A stretch of DNA of 64,000 nt from Cacajao melanocephalus (taxonomy: Eukaryota > Chordata > Mammalia > Primates > Pitheciidae), in contig CAUYLG010039423.1 in NCBI GenBank assembly GCA_963573385.1, forward strand, positions 1 to 64,000. Reading direction: 5' to 3'. Below the pieces are notes generated by a model. It did no database searches. It was given only the letters and a program-made list of their open reading frames with translations, and was not told where the DNA came from. The position numbers and the translations under genes were made by a program. Positions 27,236 to 40,737 of this stretch are shown here, piece after piece (the stretch's first letter is position 1; each line of letters opens with the position of its first letter).

Positions 27236-27316
27236 CTTTATTGTGACGTTACCTTTAGTTACCTTCCTCATGTTGAAGCCCACTGTGGGTATCATATCTT
27301 CACTGAACTGACCTGA
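27236..27316 (-). CDS. ARL8B: ARL8B exon 2 (residues 42-68)
   Basis: ARL8B is an Arf-like GTPase on lysosomes that recruits SKIP/kinesin-1 and HOPS to drive lysosome movement and fusion. This 81-nt phase-0 exon encodes [20 protein letters not shown] followed by KGNVTIK. It holds switch I with Thr52, which coordinates Mg and senses the nucleotide. FSEDM and RKVTKG are ARL8B-specific relative to ARL8A (FNEDM, RKITKG). The acceptor TTCAG ends at 27317. The donor GTACG (27235-27231) is less common than GTAAG but valid. Exon 1, with the start Met, N-terminal amphipathic helix and P-loop GLQYSGKT, is not in the window. Confidence 0.97.
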
Positions 27317-28326
<1,010 letters not shown>

Positions 28327-28343
28327 TTAAAAATGGTATGTCA

Positions 28344-28648
<305 letters not shown>

Positions 28649-29589
28649 TGATATGTCAAACACCACAGACAGACAGTTCTGTATCTGGGTCCTTAATTCT
28701 TCTCCATTACTCTGTTTATTCCTGAATAAACACTAGGTTTATTACCATAATTTATATTAAGTATTATTTTATATAGCTGATGAAAAATTTGGGATTTTTT
28801 GGTATTATCTTTATTTATCACCCACATTCTAAATAAACTTCAGAGATCAGTAATTTTGCTAAAATACTGACTGGAATTACACTAAATGTATTAATTTGAG
28901 AAAAATAACCCTTTGTCAATTCAATATTTAACCACTATCAAGTCTTTTCATTCGGGCACACGGTTTGTCCACTTCAGCATTCCAATCTTTTATATTCTTC
29001 AGTAAAGTATCATGATTCTCATAAGTCTAACATATTTCTGGCCATATTCTCTATTTTGACTGCTTTTGTGAAATACAATTTAATGAATCACAATTATGAC
29101 TGATTTTATGTATTTATATTTTATTCACATTAGCAAACTTCTCAGTTAATTTCTCAGTTGACTTTACTCTTAAATTTTAGGTTAACAACCCAGGATTAAC
29201 AAATACCTCAACAGAGACTGGTTAAACAAACAGGACTATTTTTATGGCCTTAACACTGGGCAATTGTTTGCTATGACCTTATGCTAGTTACATACACACG
29301 TATTCCAAAATTGTCTTAAGTCCTGAGCACAATGAATTGCAAGTGTACAAATAACTTCTTCTACATAATTCGGATTCTGCCTTTTTTTTTTTAACTGTTC
29401 AGTGGAGTTTTGATTAATTTCAGGAAAAAAAAGTTAACACAACCATAATCATTAATTTCACTTATATTACACACAATTCTCAGGACTTTCACATATGTGA
29501 TTATATTTGAAAATTTAGTCATTATATCAAAACTAGTTATATCAAAACCAAGTCATGATAGAAGATAAACGGTCAATAACCTCATGAAA
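28649..29589. other. ARL8B intron 1, unassigned A+T-rich stretch
   Basis: No exon or clear repeat family recognised. Probably old degraded LINE sequence. Confidence 0.4.
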
Positions 29590-29925
29590 AGATGTTCAAC
29601 TCACTCATCATTAGGGAAATACACAAAGAGATACCACATAACATCCAGTAGGATGGCTACTATTATGAGAAGAAACAAAAACAGAAAGTAAGCACTGGAA
29701 AGGATGTAGAGAAATAGGAACTCTTCTATACTGCTGGTATACTGCTGGTAGGAAGGTAAAATAGTATAGCTGCTATAGAAAATGGTATGGCAGGTCCTCA
29801 AAACCTAGAAATAGAATTAGCATACGATCCAGCAATTTAACTTCTGAATATACACCCAAAAGAAATGAAGACATTTTGCTAAGTGAAATGAGCCAGTAGT
29901 GTGTGTGTGTGTGTGTCTCACTCTC

Positions 29926-29971
<46 letters not shown>

Positions 29972-30240
29972 TATTTCACTTATATGAGGTACCTATAGTC
30001 AAATTCATAAAAACAGAAGGTATTAATAGAATGGTGGCTGACAGAGGCTGGGAAGAGGGGAAAATGAGAAATTGTTTAATGGGTATGGAATTTCAGTTTG
30101 TAAAGATAAAAACTTTCTAAAAGTAGACAGTGATAATGGTTACACAGCGTGAATGTACTTAACACTACTGAACTGCACACTTATAAATGATTAAGATGAT
30201 ACATTGTTTTGTGTATTTTACCAAAGTTTTTAAAAACTAG
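29590..30240 (+). mobile_element. L1M 3' end with internal microsatellite
   Basis: Matches the L1M ORF2 end and 3' UTR: TCATTAGGGAAATACACAAA, CTGGTAGGAAGGTAAAATAG, GATCCAGCAATTTAACTTCT, ATTTCACTTATATGAGGTAC and GAACTGCACACTTATAAATG. It is split by a GT/CA repeat. Confidence 0.85.
29899..29967. repeat. (GT)9 ... (CA)16 inverted microsatellite
   Basis: GT repeats at 29899-29916 and CA repeats at 29935-29967 are separated by 18 bases, so the two halves are reverse complements. Confidence 0.95.
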
Positions 30241-30933
30241 TCATGATATAGGGACAATTATTACCATGTTATAGAACAGGTAGTAGAGTCCCAAGGTCAC
30301 ATGGCTAAATCATGATGTATTTTTCTTAAATATTTTCAGTGCAATTATATTTATTATGATAGGCTTTAACTAATCTCTGAGGAGAGATCTATGTGAGATC
30401 ATTCTCATTTATTACATATCATTTAGGAAACAGGTGTTTTAAATAATGAAGAGGCAGGAAATAGTACTTTTTATGTACCAACCTTTATAACTAGCTTGCA
30501 TAGAAAGCTTTCTAAAAGGCAATACACACTTGGCTAACTTCTCACACACAATCTATAGAAAATGATTTAATGTGTTCTCAATGTTTCAGGGTCACTTTAT
30601 CTATTGCAAAACAAAAAACTAAATTAGATAACCCTCAAGGGCCCTTCTGGGGTTAAAATTTTCTGATTATGAACATCAATTACAGCACCACTCCATGATA
30701 AAATAATGTAGGGGGCTGCAGTATACTGAGATATCCCTGAGCTTTCTCAGGGGTTCATTTATCTCTTGTCTTTAACTCGGCTGACACTAACAACTTTCCT
30801 GTAATTCAGCTGCTACTGCTAACATGCAAAAACCGAAAATCAGCTATTCCAGTCCTTGAGTTTTTAACTCCAAAATATCTTGAGTACAGCAAGATATTCA
30901 ACAAATATTTGTTTGACAAAGTAAGAGTTATTA
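30241..30933. other. ARL8B intron 1, unassigned
   Basis: A short stretch near 30265-30315 is MIR-like; nothing else is recognised. Confidence 0.4.
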
Positions 30934-31226
30934 GGGCCTAGCACAGTGGCTCAAGCTTGTAATTCCAGCACTTTGGGAGGCCGAGACCGGCAGGTTGCTG
31001 GAGCCCAAGAGTTCAAGACTAGCCTGGGTAACATGGCAAAACCTTATCTCTACAAAAAATAAAATTAGCCGGGTGTGGTGATATGTGCCTGCAGTCTCAG
31101 CTACTAGGGAGGCTGGGGTGGGAGAATCGCTGCAGCCTGGGAGGTGGAGGTTGCAGTAAGCCAAGATTGTGCCACTGTACTCCAGCCTGGACAACAGAGT
31201 GACAGCATGTCTCTAAAACAAAAAAG
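30934..31226 (+). mobile_element. Alu, full length, old
   Basis: AluJ-like dimer with many substitutions. Confidence 0.9.
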
Positions 31227-31554
31227 TTACAGGCCATGAAGGAGGAAAATGCTGGAACTCTTCTGCCAATAAAGTACTTAACTTTGATGCATGAATTTTG
31301 TGCAATAATTACTTTATGGACATGGAAGCATTTTCTACTTCTTGCCTAGTGTCCGATCCTAATCATCACTTTTCGAAGCTCGTGTTGAACAACTATAACC
31401 ACTCAGTTGGCAGTTGTGCACTGACAGCTAAGAATTTATGTCTGTGCTATCAAGAAGCTGCTTAATTAAGACTACAGGCTTGAGAAACATATTTAGAAAA
31501 AAGTTAGTTGTATATCATTCTACTTATTTTAACAAATTTAACAAACCCATATAA

Positions 31555-31700
31555 TACTAAGCACTTAATAAATATTAATCAGCATAGTTTATTCAATCCT
31601 TATAACAACCCAATGAAATAAGTAGCATTATCCTCATTTCTCAGATGAGAAAAACAAGGCAATGCCAGATTAAGTCACTTGCCTTAAGTCACATTGTTCT
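31555..31700 (-). repeat. MIR fragment
   Basis: AAGCACTTAATAAATATTAA, TCCTTATAACAACCCAATGA and TCAGATGAGAAAAACAAGGC match the MIR reverse complement. Confidence 0.75.
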
Positions 31701-31703
31701 TAA

Positions 31704-31743
31704 AATCTGGATAGTTAAGAGTTAATCTGGATAGTTAAGAGTT
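31704..31743 (+). repeat. Perfect 20-bp tandem duplication
   Basis: AATCTGGATAGTTAAGAGTT occurs twice in direct tandem with no mismatch, between a MIR and a Tigger copy. Confidence 0.95.
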
Positions 31744-31767
31744 ACTCTGACTTGGAGGGAAGAGTAG

Positions 31768-32556
31768 AGAAATAAAAGTAGTCCTTCCTTATTCTTGGGA
31801 GATACATTCCAAGAACCCAGTGGATGCCTGACATCACAGATTGAACCTAACCCTATGTACACTATGATTTTTTCAATACATACATACCTATGATAAAGCT
31901 TAATTTTATTGTTTTTTGAGATAGAATCTCGCACTGTCGCCTGGGCTGGAGTGCAATGGCATGACCTTGGCTCACTGCAAACTCCGCCTCCCAGTTTCCA
32001 GTGATTCTCCAGCATCAGCCTCCTGAGTAGCTGGAAGTACAGGTGCGCACCACCACACCCAGCTAATTTTCTGCACTTTTGGTAGAGACGGGGTTTCACT
32101 ATGTTGCCAGGCTGGTCTCAAACTCCTGACCTCGTGATCCACTTGCCTTGGCCTCCCAAAGTGCTGAGATTACAGGCATGAGTCACCATGCCCGGCTGAT
32201 AAAGCTTAATTTATAAATTAGGCACAGTACTCTTGTGCTTTGGAGTCATTATTAAATAAAATGAGGGTTACTTGGACACAAGCAGTGCAATACCTCAACA
32301 GTCAATCTGACAAACTAGGCAGCTACCAGGTGACTCAGTGGAGGGTCAAGTATACAGTGGGGATATATGCTGGACAAAGGGATGATTCACACTCCACATG
32401 TGACAGGGCAAGATTTCAAAACACTACTTAGAACTGTGTTCAATTTAAAACCTATGAATTGTTTAGTTATGGAATTTTCCATTTAATATTTTCAGTGGTT
32501 GAGCACAGGTAACTGAAACTGGAAAGCAAACCATGGATAAGTAGGACTACCATATG
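31768..32556 (-). mobile_element. TcMar-Tigger DNA transposon, internally deleted, split by an Alu
   Basis: The minus strand begins GTAGTCCTACTTATCCATGG and ends with the complementary AATAAGGAAGGACTACTTTT, giving terminal inverted repeats. The body carries remnants of the Tigger 5' region, including a mutated TAATGACTCCAAAGCACAAG start of the transposase. The coding part is almost wholly missing. Confidence 0.8.
31891..32212 (-). mobile_element. Alu inserted in the Tigger, with 16-bp target duplication
   Basis: TGATAAAGCTTAATTT at 31891-31906 and 32197-32212 flanks a full-length minus-strand Alu (31907-32196). It shows the order of events: Tigger first, Alu later. Confidence 0.95.
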
Positions 32557-32719
32557 CTTTCTCATGCCTGCCTTCTTAAATGCCATAATCACACGTGGCA
32601 CTCACTGTGATTTTGTGATGGCAGATGGTGCTGTCACTGTCACAATGCTTACCCTCCTATAAGCCAGTTGCAAGGTAGTGTACCCGGAATTTGGCTGAGC
32701 AAAATAAGATGGTGAAAAG

Positions 32720-32885
32720 AAGACTACTCTCAAAGTCAGGGAATCTTATTACCAATTATGCTACTTACTAACCAGATCCAAGTCATCTGACCTTGGGAGT
32801 CAGCTTCCTTATCAAGAAAAAGGAAATTGGAAGAGTATCTCCAAGTCACCTCCAGCCCTAACATTTATGGTTTTATGTTAAATTC
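32720..32885 (+). repeat. MIR fragment
   Basis: GCTACTTACTAACCAGATCC, then CATCTGACCTTGGG and CAGCTTCCTTATC follow the MIR order. Confidence 0.65.
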
Positions 32886-33180
32886 ACAGGCCATTCATTT
32901 AAAATACGGGGAAGCAAGGAGATGAATGCTACAACAGCAGAAAAATGTGGCTTTCTCCAAATTCATTAGCATACTAAAGGCTAAAGCGGACCTTGTCCCA
33001 GAAAGTTCTTTCAGTGTCAACTTCACTTTGCAGCACTTACCTAAATTTTCTACTAGAGATCTCAGAAATGAGACAAATGGAAAATGTTGAAGAACGTAAA
33101 GAGAGGAACCAAAGTTAACAGCAGGAAGACTGAAGACATGAGGCAGTGAACCTCTAACAGTAAAAGGACACTTTACTAAT

Positions 33181-33481
33181 GATACCTTAAGGTGGCCGGG
33201 CGCGGTGGCTCACACCTGTAATCCCAGCACTTTGGGAGGCCAAGGCAGGTGGACTGCCTGAGCCCAAGAGTTCGAGACCAGCCTGGACAACGTGATGAAA
33301 CCCCATCTCTACCAAAATATAAAAAATTAGCCAGGCATAGTGGCGTGTGCTTATAGTTCAATCGCTTGAACCCAGGAGACAGCGATTGCAGTGAGCTGAG
33401 ATCACGCCACTGCACTCCAGCCTGGGCGACATAGAATTACCAAAGAAAGAAAAAAAAAGAAAAAAAAAAAGATATCTTAGG
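33181..33481 (+). mobile_element. Alu with internal deletion
   Basis: Starts GGCCGGGCGCGGTGGCTCAC and is flanked by GATACCTTAAGG / GATATCTTAGG. The segment between GTGGCGTGTGCTTATAGTTC and AATCGCTTGAACCC lacks the usual AGCTACTCGGGAGGCTGAGG. Confidence 0.9.
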
Positions 33482-34640
33482 ACAACAGAAATGGGTGAGG
33501 GGCAGGTGTAACTATTCTCTGTAAACAGATTAATGTACCAGAGTTGTGCTGTGCACTGACTGCTTGTAAACAGTGATATCCGATACTGGAAAGTACACAG
33601 TGAAATCCTCTTCATACGTTTCAGTGCTTTCAAAGTAGAGTAGTTCTAAATGGAATAGGTTAGATTTTAGAACTGCTCTTTTAAATGAAAAAATACAGAA
33701 AGCAAGCTATTAACAACAACATGGAAAATGAGGCTTGTTTGCATGACCTGTCCAGCTATAGCAGCAGTCTAATCCAACACAACCAACTCGAAAAGACAAA
33801 TAGAAAAACACCTACTTTAACAAATGTCTCATGGTCTTTTTCTCTAAGAATCTTTTTTTAAGGGTATGGTTATTAAGCCACTCTGTAAAGACAGAATGAA
33901 ATAAGAAGCATGACAAAGCCTCATACTAACTTTTTTTTCTATTGGTATAGCACAGAAGAAACTACTCTTCACATGCTAAGCAGAGTGGTCTTCGCTTTCT
34001 TTTTTAAAACAAAACACACTAGGACTCGATTGTTTAATTCCAAAATTCACACACTGGGCAAGTGAGAAGATATGACCAAATAAATACCCAAATTAGACAT
34101 TTTCCTAAGAACTTTTAATTCATACATAAAATCACTATAATTATAAAATCATTATAATATTTATTAATTCACACATAAAATCACTATAACACTAATTTTT
34201 CAAATTAGTAGTAGTATTATGCTTTCTATATTTCTGTAGTAAAAAGAATTCATGTTTCAATTTACATTAGTAAGAAAAAGAAATACAATCAATTTTTTTT
34301 TTCCGGCAAAGTACTTAAAATGAAAGGTAATCAGATACTCATCTGGGGGAAATTTTGATGAAGAGCAAGATGTTTCACAATCTGAAAGTATATATATAGC
34401 CACAAACCAATTATTAGTTGCAAGATGGGAAAACTAGTAATTATACAATGGAAAAATCAAGCAACACTTTATGTGATCAAAATTAGTATTTTAATGATGC
34501 TCAGATTAACATCATGTGCCTACAGACATGACACCATTAGAAGGACACAATATCCTCTACGTAGCATTCCAGTTGAGAATATATATATACAACAGAATGT
34601 AATCATCAGACAAGCCCAAAATGAGGAACACTCTATTTAA
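33482..34640. other. ARL8B intron 1, unassigned
   Basis: A+T-rich, with no exon or repeat family I can name. A 71-codon plus-strand frame (34425-34640) has no recognisable motif. Confidence 0.4.
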
Positions 34641-34649
34641 AAGAAGGGT

Positions 34650-35130
34650 TGTATGTGAATTTTTCAAAAATGTCAATGCCAGAAAAAGAAGTGCTGTAGA
34701 AATGTTTCAGATTAAAGGAGGCTAAAGAGACATGACAACTAAAAGCGGTACATGATCCTAAACTGGATCTTGTACTGAAGGGCAAAAATAGCTACAAATG
34801 ATATTATTATTGGGTCAATTGACAAAAATGGAATAGATAAAATCGATAATGTATCAACTTTTAAATGTACTAAAGTTGGTAACTATACTCATGTAAAAAA
34901 AATCCCTAATCTTAGAAACTACATACTCAGGGAAAAAAAAGGCCTCATCCTCCAATGTTTCAGAAAACTAAATGCTGTAAGGTGATACAAATACGTATCA
35001 GAAAGCAAATGAGGTAAAATGTTAACCACAGTTTGATCCTGGAAAAGGGTATGAGTGCTGTTTGCAATGCATTTATTTCTGCAACTTTTCTATAAATTTT
35101 AAATGATTTCCAAATAAAACAAATTTTAAA
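34650..35130 (+). repeat. Old interspersed repeat 3' end, family unresolved
   Basis: The string TGATCCTAAACTGGATCTTG ... TGCAACTTTTCTATAAATTT ... TTTCCAAATAAAAC resembles the 3' end of an ancient LINE/retroposon family. I cannot assign it safely. Confidence 0.45.
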
Positions 35131-35319
35131 TAGAAATGATCAAATACCACCCTTATTCTTTATTGTACCAAGTACATCCGGAAATAGAAGATAAATTAGT
35201 CACGCCGCTACCACCTATTACCTACTACAATAATAAATAATAGCAAATTCATGAATAGAAGCACTCATAAGGAATTCTGACAATTAGTTCAGGAAAAAGT
35301 AGAAGAGTTATAACTAAAG

Positions 35320-35556
35320 TTAACCCTTGAACTACATAGGTTTTAAGTGCTTATGGGTCCACCTACACAAGGGATTTTTCCAACCAAATCCGAACCAAAA
35401 ATACAGTATTCACGGTATTTGAAAACCTAATATACAGGGGGGCGGGGGGCAACTTTTCATATGGGCAAGGCCAACTGCAGGACTTGAATATGTACAGATT
35501 TTGGTATATGGAGGGGGTTCTAGAATCAATCTCCTACATACACCAAGGGACAAGTG
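35320..35556 (+). mobile_element. TcMar-Tigger MITE-like element
   Basis: Starts TTAACCCTTGAACTACATAG and ends ACACCAAGGGACAAGTGTAA. The body GGGTCCACCTACACAAGGGA, AATACAGTATTCACGG, GGCCAACTGCAGG and AATCAATCTCC is typical of Tigger ends. No transposase remains. Confidence 0.75.
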
Positions 35557-35606
35557 TAATCATATTCTATTTTTTATTTTCCTCCTCTTTACAGTAGTTA
35601 TTGTAA

Positions 35607-36054
<448 letters not shown>

Positions 36055-36246
36055 TAACATTTCAAGGATCATATATATAATGTTCATTTTCTCCCAATTT
36101 CAGAACACTTTGCTCAATTTTTCCTTAAATAATTTCCCAAAAGTTAATAATTTGATCTGTTTTATGTGCAAATTTAAATTTACTTCCAACCACAGACCTA
36201 ATTCCTTCCCAAAAGATTTTAGTTAAAAAGAACACGTTAAAAGATA

Positions 36247-36544
36247 TGCTGGGTGCAGTGGCTCACGCCTGTAATCCCAGACTTTGGGAGGCTGAGGTGG
36301 GCGGATTGCCTGAGATCAGAAGTTCGAGACCAGCCTGGCCAACATAGTGAAACCCCGTCTCTACTAAAAATACAGAAAATTAGCTGGGTGTGGTGGCAAG
36401 CACCTGCAGTCCCAGCTACTTCAGAAGCTGAGGCAGGAGAATTGCTTCAACCAGGGAGGCAGAAAGCAGAGGTTGCATGAGGACAATTCATGCCACTGCA
36501 CGCCAGCCTGGGCGACAAAGTAAGATTCAGTCTCCAAAAAAAAA
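36247..36544 (+). mobile_element. Alu, full length
   Basis: Complete dimer with a small duplication (GCAGAAAGCAGAGG) in the right arm. Confidence 0.92.
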
Positions 36545-36772
36545 GGAGCTAAACACTGAGTACCCACAGACATAAAGATAGGCACAACAAACATGGGAGA
36601 CTCCAAAAGCGGGGAGAGGGCAAGGACTGGGAAACTATCTATTGGGCAGTATGCTCACTAATTGGGTGACAAGATCAGTAGAAGCCCAAACCTCAGCATC
36701 ACACACTATACCCATGTAACAAGCCTGCCCATGTTCCTCTGAAATCTGTAATAAAAATAAAAGATTCATTTG
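36545..36772 (+). mobile_element. L1 3' end (older primate type)
   Basis: TAAACACTGAGTACCCACAG, GCAAGGACTGGGAAACTATC and CCATGTAACAAGCCTGCCCA, ending in AATAAAAATAAAAG. Confidence 0.75.
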
Positions 36773-38265
36773 GGCAGTTAGGTCTTATTACAAAAGAGTA
36801 AAGTTTCTCAAAACTCCAGTGGGTTTATTTTTGTTTGTTTCGGGAGAAGGTGCTCTTCTGTAATTATGATAGTGAATTAAGTAGCATGCAAAAATTTTAA
36901 ACTAACACTTCAAATTCCTTAGGGATATAATCAAGTAAGGCCTCCTTTCCCTGATGGCCCAAATTTTCCCCATGGGCCAGATAAAACAAACTCAGAAATT
37001 ACTTCTCTGGAACAAATCAAATAAAACCTTCTGCAAAGTCATAACATTCCAAGATTATCATCTCAAAACTGACATAATGTACAACAATACAGACTCAAAC
37101 AAATCTTCTAACTCTTCCAAATACACCAGCCAGAAAGATAAAGGCAACCTTAGATACTTGCTAAGAACAGGCACCCTGCGTAGACTGTGGCCTGGAAGCC
37201 AATGTTTCATCTAGTCTACTAATCCAAATGGACTGACAATGGCTCCAACCTGAGCTCAGTAAATGACATTCTCTTTCATCTGTGGCATCTGCATAGATGA
37301 AGAAGTGGCTATGGCTCTCATACTATGCATTTATGAATTCTGGCTCCAGTTGTTCTAAGGTAGACAGGCCAATTGTAAAAGACTGCTTCACAAATGTTCC
37401 AGTGATGAGCAAACAATTCATGCAGCTGCCTTTTCTGTACCTTGACAGCATACACAGATAACAAATCTATGCTATACCGATTTATAAACACCTATTGCTT
37501 TTTCCTGTGGTCTTACAAAGTCAAAGCTACTTTGTCTCTGCCTCTATGTACTCCCTTAGTCATCAGTCAGTAGTAATTCAACAACAGAGAAAAAGAAAAG
37601 TAGAGAAAACTAGGAAACAAACATACAAATATCACACAATAAATATATGCTATGCAAAACAGAGGAGGTTGTATGAGGTGACTGAGGACCAACTTAAATC
37701 AGCACACAGCAAGGAATGTTTCTGTAGAGTGCCTACCTACTGTGCTATTTGAAAATGAGTCAAGAAATCTAAATTTCAGTCCTAGCTGCGTCGTTTTGAT
37801 TATATTATAGATACAGAGAACTCTAAACCCTCTTAATCAGAATGCAAAGGTGTTGTCTCCTTTCTCCTTACTGCTGCTTCTCCTAAGTGCCTATATTAGT
37901 GCCTCAAGTGTTTACTGCCCGCTTCGCTCCTTTTTTTCTTTCCTGCTCCCAAACAGCTGCCTCATCTATAAGGCAAACAGATCCACTCAAACCCTTAAGA
38001 TGAAATATTTAACTCTGAACTGCTCTACTGTTTTTGCAAACCCCTCAAACATTGCCTCTCCGATATCAGGCTCTTGATATACTTGGGACTGAGGACCACA
38101 TCTGAAGGCAAGACTAAGTTTCAGTGTTAATATTGCTGAGGTTTTTTTGCTTTGTATTTTTTTTTTTTGATGTTCTCAAGTTTATGGTAATTTGGCAAGC
38201 ACTCAGATTTGCCTTATGAAACAGGTGCTGAATAGTTTATTTTTTTCAAGGTTACTAGTGGTAAA
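36773..38265. other. ARL8B intron 1, unassigned 1.5 kb
   Basis: Several short frames (36954-37214, 37495-37752, 37850-38077, plus) without recognisable motifs or splice context. No named repeat seen. Confidence 0.4.
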
Positions 38266-38535
<270 letters not shown>

Positions 38536-39742
38536 TAACATCCCAAATAGTAGCAACACGGATTTTTAAATAGTTCTTTTTGAATGGGAACATTAAAACT
38601 GAGTGAAAAACTCATTACATTTTTCTTCAGCATTATGCTATGAAAATCGAATATAGGGAATAAAAATTCTCTAAATAATTTTTTAAATTGTTTTTATTAC
38701 AGGAGATCAACTGGTCATATCACATCTGGATAACTTTCTATAAAGCATAATGGCATAGGAACTCTCCAACTACTAATTACACGCTGTCATTCCAATTCTA
38801 ACTCACTAGAAACAACTAATTAATTCTACTGCTTACTAATACAAATGGAGCTACTTTGCAGCAACCTCCTTTACAAAGACAACTCTTGAGGATTAAAATG
38901 TTCTCCAAACCACAATTTCAATTAGGAGCCTGAAAACTCACTCTTGCTAACCTCAATTTCTGACAAATAGTCATTTTAAAGGTCTCTAAAGATTATTTTG
39001 TGTGATCACTATACCTTTCAATAACAGAATTCTAATAATGGTGCTACTAAATCTATATCCAAAAAAACTGATGAATAAAAACTCAACTTGCTTGTCTGTG
39101 ATTAGCTTGCTAGTGAGTATCCCTTGTCAACCACCCATCATTTTCACTCAGATATTCAGAAACATTGATGAGCCAATAATAATATTAAAAAGTACACTAA
39201 AAGAAATCTTAGTGCTAGAGATTTGAAGCAAATAACACTATTCGTCAACATGTGAATCACTAAAGCTATCTGGATATATTTCCCATGAAAATCAAAGGTC
39301 CACCATAATCCTTAATAAACACCTGCATTTTTTGTTCACATGCAGGCTGTGTGGGAGCATGAGTGTTGGGGTTATTAGTATACAGGTCACATTTTCAGGC
39401 CATGATACTATTGTCCTGGTTGGTCTCTAAACATTTTTATTTCTTTTTGAAGGTTTGCGTTTTTACCATAGAAACTTTTTAAAATTAAGAAAATAACTTT
39501 ATTTAGAAGTTTCTTTTCCTCTTTCTTGGAAAACTAGGTATTTAAGGAACTAAAATGAGAAAAAGTCTTGTCACTGTATGCCCTTCTATGGGTACAAATG
39601 CTGGTTGTTAAAAAAAAAATTGTAAAAAGAAAGAAGTTTCCTTCTAAATCTAGTTCTAGATTTCTATTACTGAACTTAAAAGGGAGAATTTCTAGAGCTA
39701 CCCAAGATAGTAAGATATGTATGTAACAAAAGTCCTTTGGTC
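38536..39742. other. ARL8B intron 1, unassigned
   Basis: A+T-rich. No exon, RNA gene or nameable repeat recognised. Confidence 0.4.
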
Positions 39743-40063
39743 TTTTTTTTTTTTTTTTGAGACAGGGTCACTCTGTCACCCAGGCTGGAGTACACTGATG
39801 TGATCATGGCTCACTGCAGCTGCAACTTCCCAGGCTCGGGTGATCCTCCCTCTTCAGCCTCCCAAGTAACTGGGACTATAGGTACGCACCACCACAAATA
39901 CTTGTACAAAATACAAAAATGAGCCAGGCATGGTGGTGTGTGCCTGTAGGTGGGGGTTTCGCCATGTTGCCCAGGCTGGTCTCAGACTCCTGGGCTCAAG
40001 TGATCCTTCAGTCTTGTCCTCCCAAAGTGCTAGGATTGCAGGCATAAGCCACCGTGCCTGGCT
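39743..40063 (-). mobile_element. Alu, minus, with an in-place inverted segment
   Basis: Reverse-complement Alu with an intact poly-T, whose middle (about 39897-39949) is written in the opposite orientation: ATACAAAAATGAGCCAGGCA followed by TGGTGGTGTGTGCCTGTAG. Both ends resume the normal minus orientation. Confidence 0.9.
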
Positions 40064-40409
40064 GTCCTTCAGTTTAAAAAAAAAACAAAAAAATCCCTTA
40101 CGGAGGAAGGCTTCAGCATACACTACAAATGTGCAACTTATAAACAACAGAATGAATTTCATATTCATTAAAATTTAAAAAGCTTAATATTTATTAAGAC
40201 CTATTAAAGTAAGACAGAACCAAAGGACTAATAAAAGAAAATTTTAAATGTCATTTATAAGGCCCATGCTAAAATAGTAATGGTAAAATAGTAATCACAT
40301 AGTGAATAACCTTTTCAGTGTAACAGAGTTCCAGTGGCTCTAGAATTCCCGTAAGAGGCCCTGTTCGCTTTTTTCAGGTAATAAATGTTAAAAGCACAAT
40401 GATATACAG
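40064..40409. other. ARL8B intron 1, unassigned
   Basis: A+T-rich, with nothing recognised except a short TAATGGTAAAATAG duplication. Confidence 0.4.
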
Positions 40410-40672
40410 GCAGTGTTATTCGGTGGTTACAACTGGGACTCTGGAGACAGTCACATCAGGTAACAACTCTGACATACCTCTTGCCGCTTATCAATGTGCC
40501 CTTCTTATACATTCTTTAACTTTGTAATGCCTTACTTTGCCCAAATATAAAAGGGAGATAACCATAGTCTCTACCTCACAGTGCTGTTTAAAAGTTAAAC
40601 GAATTAAAACACATAAAGCAAGTTGAACAAATGCTCGGTACAGGGAAAACATTCAATGTTTTACTACCATCA
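40410..40672 (+). repeat. MIR, near full length
   Basis: Reads through the MIR consensus order: GTGGTTACAACTGGGACTCTGGAG, then CTTACTTTGCCC, AAAAGGGAGATAACCATAGT, CTACCTCACAGTGCTG and a CATTCAATGTT end. Confidence 0.8.
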
Positions 40673-40737
40673 TCACCACCCAGAGTCCATGAGATGTGAC
40701 ATGACCTGTTCTTTCCATTGAATACAAAATGCTGGAC

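Noticed and set aside
29773..30120. Frames containing long Cys-Val and His-Thr repeats
   Set aside because: Direct translation of the GT/CA microsatellite inside an L1 3' end.
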